From Chromatiaceae bacterium (GTDB taxonomy: Bacteria > Pseudomonadota > Gammaproteobacteria > Chromatiales > Chromatiaceae): DNA of 64,000 bases. The stretch spans positions 124,001-188,000 of the forward strand of contig JACKMT010000006.1 of NCBI GenBank assembly GCA_024235255.1. The letters run 5' to 3'. This document shows positions 8,083 through 16,339 of the stretch, piece by piece. Numbering within the stretch: position 1 is the stretch's first letter; each line of letters opens with the position of its first letter. Under the pieces are notes generated by a model. That model ran no database searches. It was not told the origin of the DNA and was given only the letters and a program-made list of their open reading frames with translations. The translations under genes were made by a program, and so were the position numbers.

Positions 8083-8751
8083 TCAGATTCTCCGGCGTCG
8101 CGCCAGCAAGCCAAACCCGGCTATTCCGGAAAGTAGTAGCGGCAGAGCGGCCGGCAATGGCACTGCTGAGGGTGTGATGGTCTGACCGTTGTTGACCGCC
8201 CCGAATGAGTGAGTCAGCGGTCCGCTCCATAGAAAGTCATCGTAGAATCGACCGCTGCCCACCAGCTGCAGCGAATCCAAAGCGGCCGTCGATGTGCCCT
8301 CCTCAGCGCCGATCTGTGCACTCAACAGACCGTATGCCGCACCCTCAGTTGCGGTGAAACTATCCTCGTAGCTGAGAAATTGAATCACTTCATCCAGCTG
8401 GTTGACGAGGGCAAATCCATCGGGGCCGTTCTGCAACCCCGGGGTCATAAAGGCGAGTAATCCAAAACCCTCGGTTAGTTCGGGTATTACCCCGGACAGT
8501 TCATAACTACCGTACAGGTTGCCGCCGTTGCCGTTATACAGCAACAACCGCCAACCGGATAGATCCAAACCGCCGGGCCCTGCAATCTCGACGCCCTCAT
8601 TGGAGTCTCCCCCCGCATTGTCGTAGTGGATTTCGTTGAGGAAGACCGCAGTTGCCGCAAAGCTTGCCGTGGAGAGAGTTAACGCCACTAGCAGGCAGCC
8701 GGTGGAAATAATGTAACTAATGGTATGCCGCAGAGAAAGTGAATGACACAT
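8083..8751 (-). CDS. PEP-CTERM (VPLPA variant) secreted surface protein with lamin-tail-like domain
   Basis: 222 aa from the chosen ATG at 8751, which has AAGGAG (8759-8764) 7 bp upstream; the longer frame to 8796 lacks this. It has a signal peptide with a hydrophobic core ending near STASFAATA. The mature start VFLNEIHYDNAGGDSNEGVEI resembles lamin-tail (LTD) domains. The C-terminus is VPLPAALPLLLSGIAGFG then LLARRRR: a VPLPA motif, a membrane helix and an Arg cluster, the exosortase sorting signal. It is therefore a likely substrate of the exosortase at 30523 although 22 kb away. Function of the mature protein is unknown. Confidence 0.88.
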   Translation of the reverse strand: MCHSLSLRHTISYIISTGCLLVALTLSTASFAATAVFLNEIHYDNAGGDSNEGVEIAGPGGLDLSGWRLLLYNGNGGNLYGSYELSGVIPELTEGFGLLAFMTPGLQNGPDGFALVNQLDEVIQFLSYEDSFTATEGAAYGLLSAQIGAEEGTSTAALDSLQLVGSGRFYDDFLWSGPLTHSFGAVNNGQTITPSAVPLPAALPLLLSGIAGFGLLARRRRI

Positions 8752-9012
8752 CGCAACGCTCCTTGTTGAACCCGCATGATTTTGAAGTCCGGGCAAAAGT
8801 CCCTGTACCCGTGAGGCCCAGTCTATTCCAGAAGTTTAAGGAAATAAAGTAGTATTCGGCCGCGGTGTGGGCGATGTTAGGGGTACGGAAAAATCAGGAA
8901 AGCCTGTTGCCAGTCGATAGCGTGTTAACTTTTCCGGCGCTCGTCCGGGTTGGAGCCATAGTCGATGTGGTAAAGGGGTCTCCCAACAGGGATAATGCCG
9001 CTTTCTGGATCT

Positions 9013-9026
9013 GGGAAAATTTTCCC
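9013..9026. promoter_or_regulatory. 14-bp perfect palindrome upstream of cysC
   Basis: GGGAAAATTTTCCC ends 25 bp before the cysC ATG, in the 300-bp gap between the divergent PEP-CTERM gene and cysC. It could be a dimeric regulator site or part of the leader. No factor is assigned. Nothing else clear was seen in this gap beyond a weak sigma-54-like match on the minus strand (8816-8830). Confidence 0.4.
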
Positions 9027-9051
9027 GGAAGTCTCTCAATTAGGAATTTCG

Positions 9052-9741
9052 ATGAGCAACGATACAAACGTCAAATGGCATGAACATCAGGTCTCGCGTG
9101 AGCAGAGAGAGTCGCTCAACGGCCACCGAGGTTGTGTGATCTGGTTTACCGGCCTCAGCGGCTCCGGCAAGAGCACCATTGCCAATGCGCTCGATCATAA
9201 ACTTTTTCAAAACGGTATTCACAGTGCGGTGCTGGATGGCGACAACGTCAGGCACACGCTCAACGCTGGTCCAGGTATGCTCAAGGAGGCGCACGGAGAA
9301 CAATTCGCCAAACGCTTCGGGCTCGGCTTTTCCGCCATCGACCGGGAGGAGAACATCCGGCGCATCGGCAGTGTCGCACAACTGTTTGCCGAGGCGGGTG
9401 TCATTGCACTAACCGCTTTTATCAGCCCCTATCGCAGCGACCGGGAGCGGGTGCGGAAATCACTGCGGGCAGGCGAATTTATTGAGGTATTTGTGGACAC
9501 GCCTATGGAGATATGTGAATCGCGTGATCCAAAAGGGTTGTATAAGCAGGCACGTGCCGGGCTGATAAAGGGTTTCACCGGCATCGACGATCCCTACGAG
9601 GCGCCTGAATCTGCGGAAATGACCATATCTGCAGCCAACAAAACACCGGACGAACTGGCTGACGAGGTTATCGCATATCTAGAGCAGCAAGGTATCTGTC
9701 GGCGCTCTTCTGTACTGCAGTCACGGACTGTTAATGGCTGA
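9052..9741 (+). CDS. cysC: Adenylyl-sulfate (APS) kinase
   Basis: Phosphorylates APS to PAPS with ATP. The chosen ATG 9052 gives 229 aa and has AGGA 7 bp upstream; the longer frame from 8995 has no support. Motifs: P-loop GLSGSGKST (34-42), LDGDNVRHTL, FISPYRSDRERVR, and DPKGLYKQARAGLIKGFTGI with DDPYE. All are standard for stand-alone CysC. No cysN, cysD or sulfotransferase is in the window. The gene overlaps the next by 8 bp, so PAPS formation is coupled to a DHH phosphoesterase. Confidence 0.95.
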   Translation: MSNDTNVKWHEHQVSREQRESLNGHRGCVIWFTGLSGSGKSTIANALDHKLFQNGIHSAVLDGDNVRHTLNAGPGMLKEAHGEQFAKRFGLGFSAIDREENIRRIGSVAQLFAEAGVIALTAFISPYRSDRERVRKSLRAGEFIEVFVDTPMEICESRDPKGLYKQARAGLIKGFTGIDDPYEAPESAEMTISAANKTPDELADEVIAYLEQQGICRRSSVLQSRTVNG

Positions 9742-10687
9742 TATCGACGTATTCAACGGCGACGCTGACGGCATATGCGCCCTGCAGCAATTGAGGTTGG
9801 CGCAGCCGTGCCAATCCACGCTTGTGACCGGAGTGAAAAGGGATATCTCCCTGTTGCAGCAGGTCGAGGGAGGGGCGGGCGATCACATTACCGTGCTGGA
9901 TATTTCGTTGGACAAGAACCGGGAGGCGCTGGTCAGGTTGCTGGCACAGGGAGCCAGACTCAGCTATTACGACCACCACTATGCAGGGGAGATACCCATC
10001 CACAGCCGGCTCGACGCGCACATCGATCCGACGCCGGATCGCGGCACCAGTTTTCTGGTCGACCGGGCTTTGAGCGGTGGCCATCGGAGATGGGCCATCG
10101 TAGGCACCTTTGGAGACAACTTCGATGCCATGGCGATAAAGATGGCAAAACCTACCGGTCTGCAGGAGAGTGACGTTGCACAGCTGAGAGAGCTGGGTAT
10201 CCTGATGAACTACAACGCCTATGGGTCGGCGCTTGAGGATCTGCATATTCATCCTGCAGAGCTGTTCAGGCGAATAAATCCATACCCGGATCCTCTGGTG
10301 TTCGTGGCAGAGGATGAGACCATGGCGTTGTTGCGGGATGGGTACAGGTCGGATATGGACAAGGTGCAGGCACTGGCGGCGGACCTGAAGACCGAAACGC
10401 ATGCCATCTATATCCTTCCGGACCAGGCCTGGTCGTACCGTGTGAGCGGAGTATTTGCCAATCAGCTTGCCCAGGGAGCCCGCAGCCGGGCTCATGCCGT
10501 ATTGACCCGGTTACGGCGGGGTGGTTATCTGGTGAGCGTACGTTCTCCACTCGATCGGCCGGTGGGAGCCGACGTTCTTTGCCGGAAATTTCCGACCGGC
10601 GGCGGAAGGCAGGCAGCTGCCGGTATCAACCACCTCACCGACGATCAGCTTGGTCGATTCAGAAGGGAATTCGAAGCCAGTTTCTAA
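9734..10687 (+). CDS. DHH/DHHA1-family phosphoesterase
   Basis: 317 aa. N-terminal DHH domain: DIDVFNGDADGICAL (first metal Asp pair), TVLDISLDKN, and YYDHHYAG (the DHH motif). A C-terminal DHHA1-type domain ends in FPTGGGRQAAAGIN, a variant of the GGHxxAAG motif. Relatives include NrnA oligoribonuclease/pAp phosphatase, c-di-AMP phosphodiesterases and RecJ. It overlaps cysC by 8 bp (ATG 9734, cysC stop 9739-9741). PAPS use yields pAp, so a pAp phosphatase role is attractive, but this is inferred from context; the true substrate is unknown. Confidence 0.8.
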   Translation: MADIDVFNGDADGICALQQLRLAQPCQSTLVTGVKRDISLLQQVEGGAGDHITVLDISLDKNREALVRLLAQGARLSYYDHHYAGEIPIHSRLDAHIDPTPDRGTSFLVDRALSGGHRRWAIVGTFGDNFDAMAIKMAKPTGLQESDVAQLRELGILMNYNAYGSALEDLHIHPAELFRRINPYPDPLVFVAEDETMALLRDGYRSDMDKVQALAADLKTETHAIYILPDQAWSYRVSGVFANQLAQGARSRAHAVLTRLRRGGYLVSVRSPLDRPVGADVLCRKFPTGGGRQAAAGINHLTDDQLGRFRREFEASF

Positions 10688-10755
10688 CCAGGTTGCGGAT
10701 TTCCGGTACTTTTTTGTTCCTATTTCACCGACCTCACAGTAAAATCACGCATCCT

Positions 10756-10842
10756 GCCCGGGTGGCGAAATTGGTAGACGCAAGGGACTTAAAATCCCTC
10801 GGTGGAGACACTGTATCGGTTCGATTCCGATCCCGGGCACCA
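10756..10842 (+). tRNA. tRNA-Leu(UAA)
   Basis: 87 nt including an encoded CCA. The acceptor stem GCCCGGG (10756-10762) pairs with CCCGGGC (10832-10838). Anticodon stem AGGGA/TCCCT encloses loop CTTAAAA with anticodon TAA at 10790-10792. It has the long variable arm of a class II tRNA and T-loop GGTTCGATTCC. A TAAAAT box at 10740-10745 may be its -10 element, with no good -35 at proper spacing. Confidence 0.97.
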
Positions 10843-10864
10843 CATCATCCCATTTTTTTCGTGC

Positions 10865-11791
10865 TCAATCCGCTGGTAAGTTTAAGCGTGAGACCATGCT
10901 TGAGTCTTTGGGCACTTGCGAGAGTTTCCATTTGGGAACCGCCCATGCCCAGAATTCGTTTGGGTTTCCAAGGTCGTGCTCCGGTTTTACCTGACCCAGC
11001 AAGCGCCAGGCCGCGAGCAGTGCCGGTAGCGGATGCGCATTGTTGACCGGTTGCGCCAACGACTGCTTGCTCAGTTTCCTGCCATTTGCATCCTTTACCA
11101 GCGGGAGATGAGCGTATTCAGGCGTTGGCAGACCCAGCAGTTTTTGAAGAACTATTTGCCGCGGGGTTGAGAACAGCAGATCTGCCCCACGTACCACCCG
11201 ATTGATGCCTTGAAAGGCATCGTCAACCACGACGGCCAACTGGTAGGCAACCAAACCGTCGGCGCGGCGAACGATGAAATCACCGCACTCAGATAGCACC
11301 TGCTGTTGGATTTCGCCGCATATCAAGTCGCGGAAACCGATGCCAGTGTCGTCTGTGCGCACCCTGATAGTTTTCGCTGCACGACCGGCAGGTGGTTTTA
11401 TACGGCAAGTGCCGGGATACACGGAACCTTCGACTCCCGGTACGCCGGATTCGTTAATCTCTTTTCGGGTACAGGCACAGCGGTAGATCGCATCTCGCGC
11501 CGCGAGTTTGGCGAGCGCTTGTCGGTAAGCGTCGCTGCGGTGAGGGTTGTTTTGTCGAAGGATCTTTTCATCCCATTCGAATCCAAAGGCTTCGAGAGTG
11601 GCCAGGATTTTATCCGCGGCGGCGGGTTTTACCCTGGGGGTATCAAGATCCTCCATCCGTACCAGCCATATTCCACCGGCGTGTCGGGCATCCAGGTAGC
11701 TGCCCATCGCTGCGACCAGCGATCCAAAATGGAGTGGGCCACTCGGAGAGGGGGCAAAGCGGCCGCGGTAATTGGTGATTTCATTGGACAT
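10865..11791 (-). CDS. gluQ: Glutamyl-Q tRNA(Asp) synthetase
   Basis: 308 aa, a truncated glutamyl-tRNA synthetase that attaches Glu to queuosine-34 of tRNA(Asp). RGRFAPSPSGPLHFGSL carries the HIGH-type motif (HFGS). CACTRKE with YPGTC supplies the zinc ligands. YQLAVVVDDAFQGINRVVRG is the Glu-adenylate region, and GRKLSKQ is the KMSKS equivalent. No anticodon-binding domain follows, as expected. The gene lies downstream of dksA, the conserved order in many gammaproteobacteria. There is no Shine-Dalgarno; the start lies 9 bp past a terminator-like hairpin, suggesting low or conditional expression. Confidence 0.95.
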   Translation of the reverse strand: MSNEITNYRGRFAPSPSGPLHFGSLVAAMGSYLDARHAGGIWLVRMEDLDTPRVKPAAADKILATLEAFGFEWDEKILRQNNPHRSDAYRQALAKLAARDAIYRCACTRKEINESGVPGVEGSVYPGTCRIKPPAGRAAKTIRVRTDDTGIGFRDLICGEIQQQVLSECGDFIVRRADGLVAYQLAVVVDDAFQGINRVVRGADLLFSTPRQIVLQKLLGLPTPEYAHLPLVKDANGRKLSKQSLAQPVNNAHPLPALLAAWRLLGQVKPEHDLGNPNEFWAWAVPKWKLSQVPKDSSMVSRLNLPAD

Positions 11792-11800
11792 AACGAATAA

Positions 11801-11818
11801 AGCCGGTGTACACCGGCT
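11801..11818 (-). terminator. Intrinsic terminator-like hairpin between dksA and gluQ
   Basis: AGCCGGTGTACACCGGCT is an 18-bp perfect palindrome. On the minus strand it is followed by TTATTCGTTATG, where the ATG starts gluQ. It should stop much of the dksA transcript before gluQ. Known: a terminator at this place controls gluQ in Escherichia/Shigella. Confidence 0.75.
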
Positions 11819-11851
11819 CGATTCAATTGTTAGAGTGCATTGAAGCTCCCG

Positions 11852-12295
11852 TCAGCTCATCTGTTTTTCTCTGATTTCGTCAAGGGTTTTACAGTCGATG
11901 CAGAGGGTTGCGGTCGGGCGGGCTTCAAGACGGCGAATACCGATCTCCACGCCGCAAGCTTCGCAGTAACCGTACTCATGGCTGTCGATAAGCGATAACG
12001 TCTCGTCAATCTTTTTGATCAGCTTGCGTTCGCGGTCGCGTGTGCGCAATTCAAGGCTGAATTCCGATTCTTGAGTGGCACGGTCGTTCGGATCGGGAAA
12101 ATTGGCAGCTTCATCCTGCATGTGGTGTACCGTCCGGTCCACCTCCTCCATCAGGCTTTTTTTCCATGCCCCCAGAATTTCACGAAAATGATTTTCTTGT
12201 TCTTCACTCATATACTCTTCACCCTTACCCTGGTTATAAGGGGTGAAGCTAAACGGCCCGGCACTTGATCGATCGGGTTTCCTTTTTGCAGTCAT
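11852..12295 (-). CDS. dksA: RNA polymerase-binding transcription factor DksA
   Basis: 147 aa. Acts with ppGpp on RNA polymerase through the secondary channel. Visible: [20 protein letters not shown] start of the coiled coil, [13 protein letters not shown] at the coiled-coil tip with the conserved Asp residues, [15 protein letters not shown] on the return helix, and a C4 zinc finger CEACGV...CIDCK. The C-terminus DEIREKQMS matches the family. The first about 28 residues are the usual variable extension. It precedes gluQ across a terminator-like hairpin. Confidence 0.97.
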   Translation of the reverse strand: MTAKRKPDRSSAGPFSFTPYNQGKGEEYMSEEQENHFREILGAWKKSLMEEVDRTVHHMQDEAANFPDPNDRATQESEFSLELRTRDRERKLIKKIDETLSLIDSHEYGYCEACGVEIGIRRLEARPTATLCIDCKTLDEIREKQMS

Positions 12296-12487
12296 TCACT
12301 AGCTCCTGCGAACCACGCTGATGAAGAGCGGTATATTAACCAGAATATGGCTTTCCCGGCAATAGCCAGGTCAAAAGAGGAAAAAGACGACTCTAGAGGC
12401 GATACCGGAACGGGTGATTCCTCCAGGCATTTTGGTTATGCTGAGCCTTTGATAATGAATATTAATATATAGAAATACACAATCATA

Positions 12488-13273
12488 ATGCCTGAGCTTA
12501 AAGCACTGTTATTAGACGTCGACGGCACACTGGCCGATACGGAGCGAAACGGCCACCGGGTCGCTTTCAATGCTGCATTTAACGATGCCGGACTGGATTG
12601 GGAGTGGAGCGAAGCGCTCTACGGTAAATTATTGACGGTGACTGGAGGAAAGGAGCGAATTCGTTTCTATCTTGACCAATTTAACCCTGGTTTTAAACGA
12701 CCGCTAGAATTCGATGCCTTTATTGCCAACCTGCACCGTGCCAAAACCGATCACTACATCGCACTCACCTCATCGGGCGCCATACCGTTGCGGCCTGGGG
12801 TAAGGCGTTTGCTGGAAGAGTCGACGGCAGACGGACTGCGTTTGGCAATCGCTACGACGACGACATTCGATAATGTCACTGCTCTGCTTGAAAGTACGCT
12901 CGGAGAGGGAGCCGTTTCCCGGTTTGAGGTCATTGCCGCTGGTGATGTGGTAGACGCTAAAAAGCCGGCACCGGATATCTATATTTGGGCAATGGCGCGA
13001 TTAGGTCTGGACGCCGACAGTTGTCTGGCGATAGAGGATTCAAAAAACGGCCTGCATTCGGCCCACGCAGCGGGAATAAGATCTGTACTGGTCACCGTCA
13101 ACGGTTACACCGAGCATGAGGATTTCAGTGGAGCCGGTCTGGTTGTGAGCCATCTCGGCGACACTGATGATCCCAGTCGGATTATTCAAGGCTCGATGCC
13201 GCAAGCAAGTTGGGTGAATATGGAGGTGTTGTGCGCGTTGCACGACCGATGCACTAACCTATTAGCGGTGTAA
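12488..13273 (+). CDS. cbbY: CbbY-type HAD phosphatase (probable xylulose-1,5-bisphosphate phosphatase)
   Basis: 261 aa. HAD motif I LLLDVDGTLADTERNGHR, with an alpha-helical cap containing TVTGGKERIRFYL, the signature stretch of CbbY proteins. Motif II is around IATTTTFDNV, the motif III Lys is in DAKKPAPDIY, and motif IV is AIEDSKNGLHSA. Known CbbY removes a Rubisco inhibitor, so the protein hints that the organism fixes CO2 by the Calvin cycle; no Rubisco gene is in the window. It is followed after 18 bp by an aminotransferase, possibly co-transcribed. General sugar-phosphate phosphatase activity is the alternative. Confidence 0.85.
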   Translation: MPELKALLLDVDGTLADTERNGHRVAFNAAFNDAGLDWEWSEALYGKLLTVTGGKERIRFYLDQFNPGFKRPLEFDAFIANLHRAKTDHYIALTSSGAIPLRPGVRRLLEESTADGLRLAIATTTTFDNVTALLESTLGEGAVSRFEVIAAGDVVDAKKPAPDIYIWAMARLGLDADSCLAIEDSKNGLHSAHAAGIRSVLVTVNGYTEHEDFSGAGLVVSHLGDTDDPSRIIQGSMPQASWVNMEVLCALHDRCTNLLAV

Positions 13274-13291
13274 CTTATATCGACTATCTCA

Positions 13292-14476
13292 ATGTTCAGT
13301 AATATAAAAATAGCAAGCCGTATGAACAATATACGGCCCTTCTATGTAATGGAACTGCTGGCCAGGGCGAGGGAACTCGAGTCCAGTGGACGTTCTATAG
13401 TGCACATGGAAATAGGAGAACCGGATTTCCCAACACCGGAACCGATCGTGCTTGCCGGCAAGGCTGCGCTCGACCTGGGTCATACCCGCTATCTTCCGGC
13501 AACCGGGCTGCCAGAACTGAAGACGCAGATAGCCGCTTTCTACCAAACCCGATTCGGTGTATCTGTGGATCCTGCCAGCGTGATCATCACACCCGGCTCT
13601 TCGGGAGCATTACAGCTAGTGATGAGTGTGTTGATCGAGCCTGGTGAATCGGTGCTGATGGCCGATCCCGGCTATCCCTGCAACCGCCATTTCGTAGAGC
13701 TTGTCGGGGGAGTGCCAAAGTGCATTCCGGTTGGTCACGAAACAGGCTATCAATTGACGGCGGAGCTGGTAAATGAAGCACTGACACCCGATACCAAAGC
13801 GGTAATGGTTGCAACCCCTTCTAATCCGACCGGTACGGTACTGAGCAGAGAAGAGTTAACGGCAATTTACACTGCGGTGAAAGCGCATGGCGGGGTATTG
13901 ATTGTGGACGAGATCTACCAGGGGCTGATTTACGGGACCACAGGAACCACCGCGCTTGCGCTTGGCGATGACCTTTTCGTCATCAACAGTTTCTCCAAGT
14001 ATTTTGGCATGACCGGTTGGCGCCTCGGCTGGATGGTTGCTCCGCTGGCTTATGTATCTGCCATCGATCGCCTTGCGCAGAATATATTTATCTCCTCTTC
14101 TAGTTTGGCGCAGTATGCCGCAATTGGTGCTTTTTCGGCTGAGTGCACCGAGTTGCTGGAGCAGAGGAGAGCGGCTTTCAGAAAACGGCGGGACTATCTG
14201 CTCCCCGCGCTGACCGGAATTGGGTTCAAAATCGCTTCTGTACCGCAGGGAGCGTTCTATTTATACGCGGACTGTTCAGCATTCAGTGACGACAGCTTCA
14301 GGTTTTCGAGCGATCTTTTAGAAACGGTAGGGGTAGCGATCACTCCAGGTAGGGATTTTGGCGACAATCAGCCGGAACGGCATATCCGCTTCGCCTATAC
14401 AACGGATATTCCAAAACTGAAGGAAGGCGTCGACCGGATTACCGATTTCCTCAGAAAACCTTTGAGCAGAGTCTGA
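13292..14476 (+). CDS. Class I/II PLP-dependent aminotransferase (AspC/AlaC-like)
   Basis: 394 aa, fold type I. Motifs: EIGEPDFPTPEPI, LPATGLPELKTQIA, TPGSSGALQLVMS (PLP phosphate), PSNPTGTVLS, VDEIYQGLIYG, SFSKYFGMTGWRLGWMVAP with the Schiff-base Lys, and C-terminal HIRFAYTT with the carboxylate-binding Arg. ATG 13322 is an alternative start (MNNIRPFYVMELLARA). Substrate is likely an amino acid such as aspartate or alanine but cannot be set from sequence. It lies 18 bp after cbbY. Confidence 0.9.
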   Translation: MFSNIKIASRMNNIRPFYVMELLARARELESSGRSIVHMEIGEPDFPTPEPIVLAGKAALDLGHTRYLPATGLPELKTQIAAFYQTRFGVSVDPASVIITPGSSGALQLVMSVLIEPGESVLMADPGYPCNRHFVELVGGVPKCIPVGHETGYQLTAELVNEALTPDTKAVMVATPSNPTGTVLSREELTAIYTAVKAHGGVLIVDEIYQGLIYGTTGTTALALGDDLFVINSFSKYFGMTGWRLGWMVAPLAYVSAIDRLAQNIFISSSSLAQYAAIGAFSAECTELLEQRRAAFRKRRDYLLPALTGIGFKIASVPQGAFYLYADCSAFSDDSFRFSSDLLETVGVAITPGRDFGDNQPERHIRFAYTTDIPKLKEGVDRITDFLRKPLSRV

Positions 14477-14637
14477 CTCAGCACGTTTCAGCTCATTTGC
14501 ATCACTCTGTTGCACTGCACCAGCGGTAAGGCAGTGCGCTGTCACGGAGCAGCAGCTGCAGGGTTGCCGCACAATATGGGTGCATTGAAAAGTAAGCATT
14601 GGCTACTGAGATATAGAACCCGAAGCTGGACTACAGT

Positions 14638-15447
14638 TTATTGTCCGGAATCCCGTGTTTCGTAGTTGGTTCGATTTGTTTGATTAAGGTTGCACCAGAA
14701 TATCGTTGCACCTGCAACGGCCGCAGGCATGGCGGCAAAATTGAATACCGGTATCAACATCAGACAAGCGACTGCGCCACCGAAGCCGAGTGCCGCAAAG
14801 CGCGATTTTTTGACCCATTGCCTCTGCTCCCGGAAACGCAGGCCGTGGTTGGACATCGGATAATCCAGGTATTCCAAGGCAAAAAACCAAGCGTTGAAGA
14901 CAATCCACAAAACGGATACGGCGACTTGCACGCCCGGCACCAGCAAAAGCAGTAACAGGGGAACGGCTCTAATCAGGAAGTAGATCAGCTTGCGTAGTTC
15001 TGAATACAGCCCGGGTGCAATGCCGGCAACCCAGTTTTCCGGTGCAGCGGGAGGTTCGCTGCCGGTCAATATCTGCTCAACCCTGGCCGCCAGCATCCCA
15101 TTGAAAGGGGCGGCCAGCAGGTTTGCGAAAGCGGTGAATGTATAGAAAATTAGCAATAGGAATACGAGCGCAAACAGCGGCCACAGGAGCCAGCGAAAAT
15201 AGTAGAGCCAACTGGTTTCCGGAAGGAATCGTTCGAGCAGGAGGTTGAACTGACTTAATCCAAGCCAAACAAACACTGTGAATACAATTACATTGACGAT
15301 CAAGGGTACGATGAGGTAGCGCCGCAGTCCCGGACGCAGCAGCATCCTCAATCCCTGCAGGAGAAATCCGGCGCCGGACATTAAACCAAAATCCCTACGC
15401 AAAAGATTATTTGCTGATCTGGAGAGTGTACCGGAGAAATTTTCCAT
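14638..15447 (-). CDS. cysZ: CysZ/EI24-family membrane protein
   Basis: 269 aa. GAGFLLQGLRMLLRPGLRRY, then membrane segments at about 45-65, 85-115, 155-190 and 215-240, and MSNHGLRFREQR, characteristic of CysZ. Known CysZ transports sulfate in Escherichia; many lineages use the fold for uncharacterised roles. ATG 15381 (MSGAGF) has AGGGA 10 bp upstream and may be the true start, giving 247 aa. It converges with the aminotransferase and diverges from the exopolysaccharide locus. Confidence 0.85.
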   Translation of the reverse strand: MENFSGTLSRSANNLLRRDFGLMSGAGFLLQGLRMLLRPGLRRYLIVPLIVNVIVFTVFVWLGLSQFNLLLERFLPETSWLYYFRWLLWPLFALVFLLLIFYTFTAFANLLAAPFNGMLAARVEQILTGSEPPAAPENWVAGIAPGLYSELRKLIYFLIRAVPLLLLLLVPGVQVAVSVLWIVFNAWFFALEYLDYPMSNHGLRFREQRQWVKKSRFAALGFGGAVACLMLIPVFNFAAMPAAVAGATIFWCNLNQTNRTNYETRDSGQ

Positions 15448-15472
15448 AAATACCGACTTTTCCTTCGAAATT

Positions 15473-15499
15473 TTGTCAACAGGATTTTAAAGTTATACT
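15473..15499 (+). promoter_or_regulatory. Candidate sigma-70 promoter of the exopolysaccharide operon
   Basis: TTGTCA (15473-15478) and TATACT (15494-15499) are separated by 15 bp, slightly short. They lie 207 bp upstream of the first gene of the locus. A 13-bp inverted repeat, CCGATATTATCGG (15508-15520), follows directly and could be an operator or a 5' hairpin. Confidence 0.4.
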
Positions 15500-15705
15500 C
15501 TATCCGACCGATATTATCGGGAAGCGACGGGTATTGGAGTTACTTGGGACTATTTCTGGATTACGTGCTATTCTCGCACGCGATTTGGCTGGGTGCACCT
15601 GCAACAACGCATAAGTTGGAGGCTAATTCAGCCAAGCAGATATTTTGGGGTTAGTGAATCCGGCGGAGAGTTCGCCAGGAATTTACAACAATGGAGGGAG
15701 CGAAC

Positions 15706-16326
15706 GTGAAGCTACGCCACTTATTTCTGGGATTTCTGGTTTCCAGTTTGGCACTTGCCGGCTGCGCCAGCAAGAGTCCTCATCCGCAACTGCCCGCGTC
15801 ACAGGGTAAGGCATTGTATTCCACCAAGTATCGAATTGCGGCTGGCGATTCGGTGCAGATTTTCGTCTGGAGAAACCCTGATGTTTCAACTACGGTGACG
15901 GTGCGGCCGGATGGTTTCCTGACAGCACCGCTGCTGGAAGACATCCCTGCTGCTGAAAAGACGCCCACGGAACTGGCAAGGGATCTAGAGAAGGAACTTT
16001 CCACCTATTTAAGAGACCCATTGGTTACCGTCATAGTAAACGGCTTTGTCGGAGCGTATGAGGATCAGATCAGGATTGTCGGCGAGGCTACAAATCCCCA
16101 GGCCATTCTCTACCGTGACTCGATGACGTTACTCGATGTGATGATCGTGGTTGGAGGCTTGACAGATTTTGCCGATGGCAATAAAGCGACAATCGTGCGT
16201 AGCCAGGACGGTGAAAGGAAACAGTTCAATGTGCGCATCGAAGATCTCATCAGAGATGGAGATATTGCTGCCAATGTCGATATGAAGCCGGGTGATATTT
16301 TGATTATTCCAGAGGCCTGGTTCTAA
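15706..16326 (+). CDS. XrtA/PEP-CTERM-system polysaccharide export lipoprotein (Wza-like)
   Basis: The chosen start is GTG 15706, with GGAGGGAG (15693-15700) 5 bp upstream; the upstream ATG at 15691 would bury that site. It gives 206 aa. The signal ends LALAGC with the lipid-carrying Cys at 20. YRIAAGDSVQIFVWRNPDVS begins the poly-export domain (PF02563 type), then a SLBB-like domain (IRIVGEATNPQAI). Exports polysaccharide through the outer membrane together with the chain-length protein encoded next. First gene of the exosortase locus. Confidence 0.9.
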   Translation: MKLRHLFLGFLVSSLALAGCASKSPHPQLPASQGKALYSTKYRIAAGDSVQIFVWRNPDVSTTVTVRPDGFLTAPLLEDIPAAEKTPTELARDLEKELSTYLRDPLVTVIVNGFVGAYEDQIRIVGEATNPQAILYRDSMTLLDVMIVVGGLTDFADGNKATIVRSQDGERKQFNVRIEDLIRDGDIAANVDMKPGDILIIPEAWF

Positions 16327-16339
16327 TCGCGCTGCTACT

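Noticed and set aside
10756..10842. tRNA-Leu as an attachment site for an island
   Set aside because: No integrase, direct repeat of the 3' end or foreign block lies next to it; neighbours are core genes.
14512..14537. GCACTGC/GCAGTGC stem as a terminator between the aminotransferase and cysZ
   Set aside because: Loop of 12 nt, no T-run on either strand.
15575..15615. Sigma-54 promoter for the exopolysaccharide operon (TTGGCTGGGTGCACCTGC region)
   Set aside because: GG and GC are not 10 bp apart in any register; a sigma-70 site further upstream fits better.
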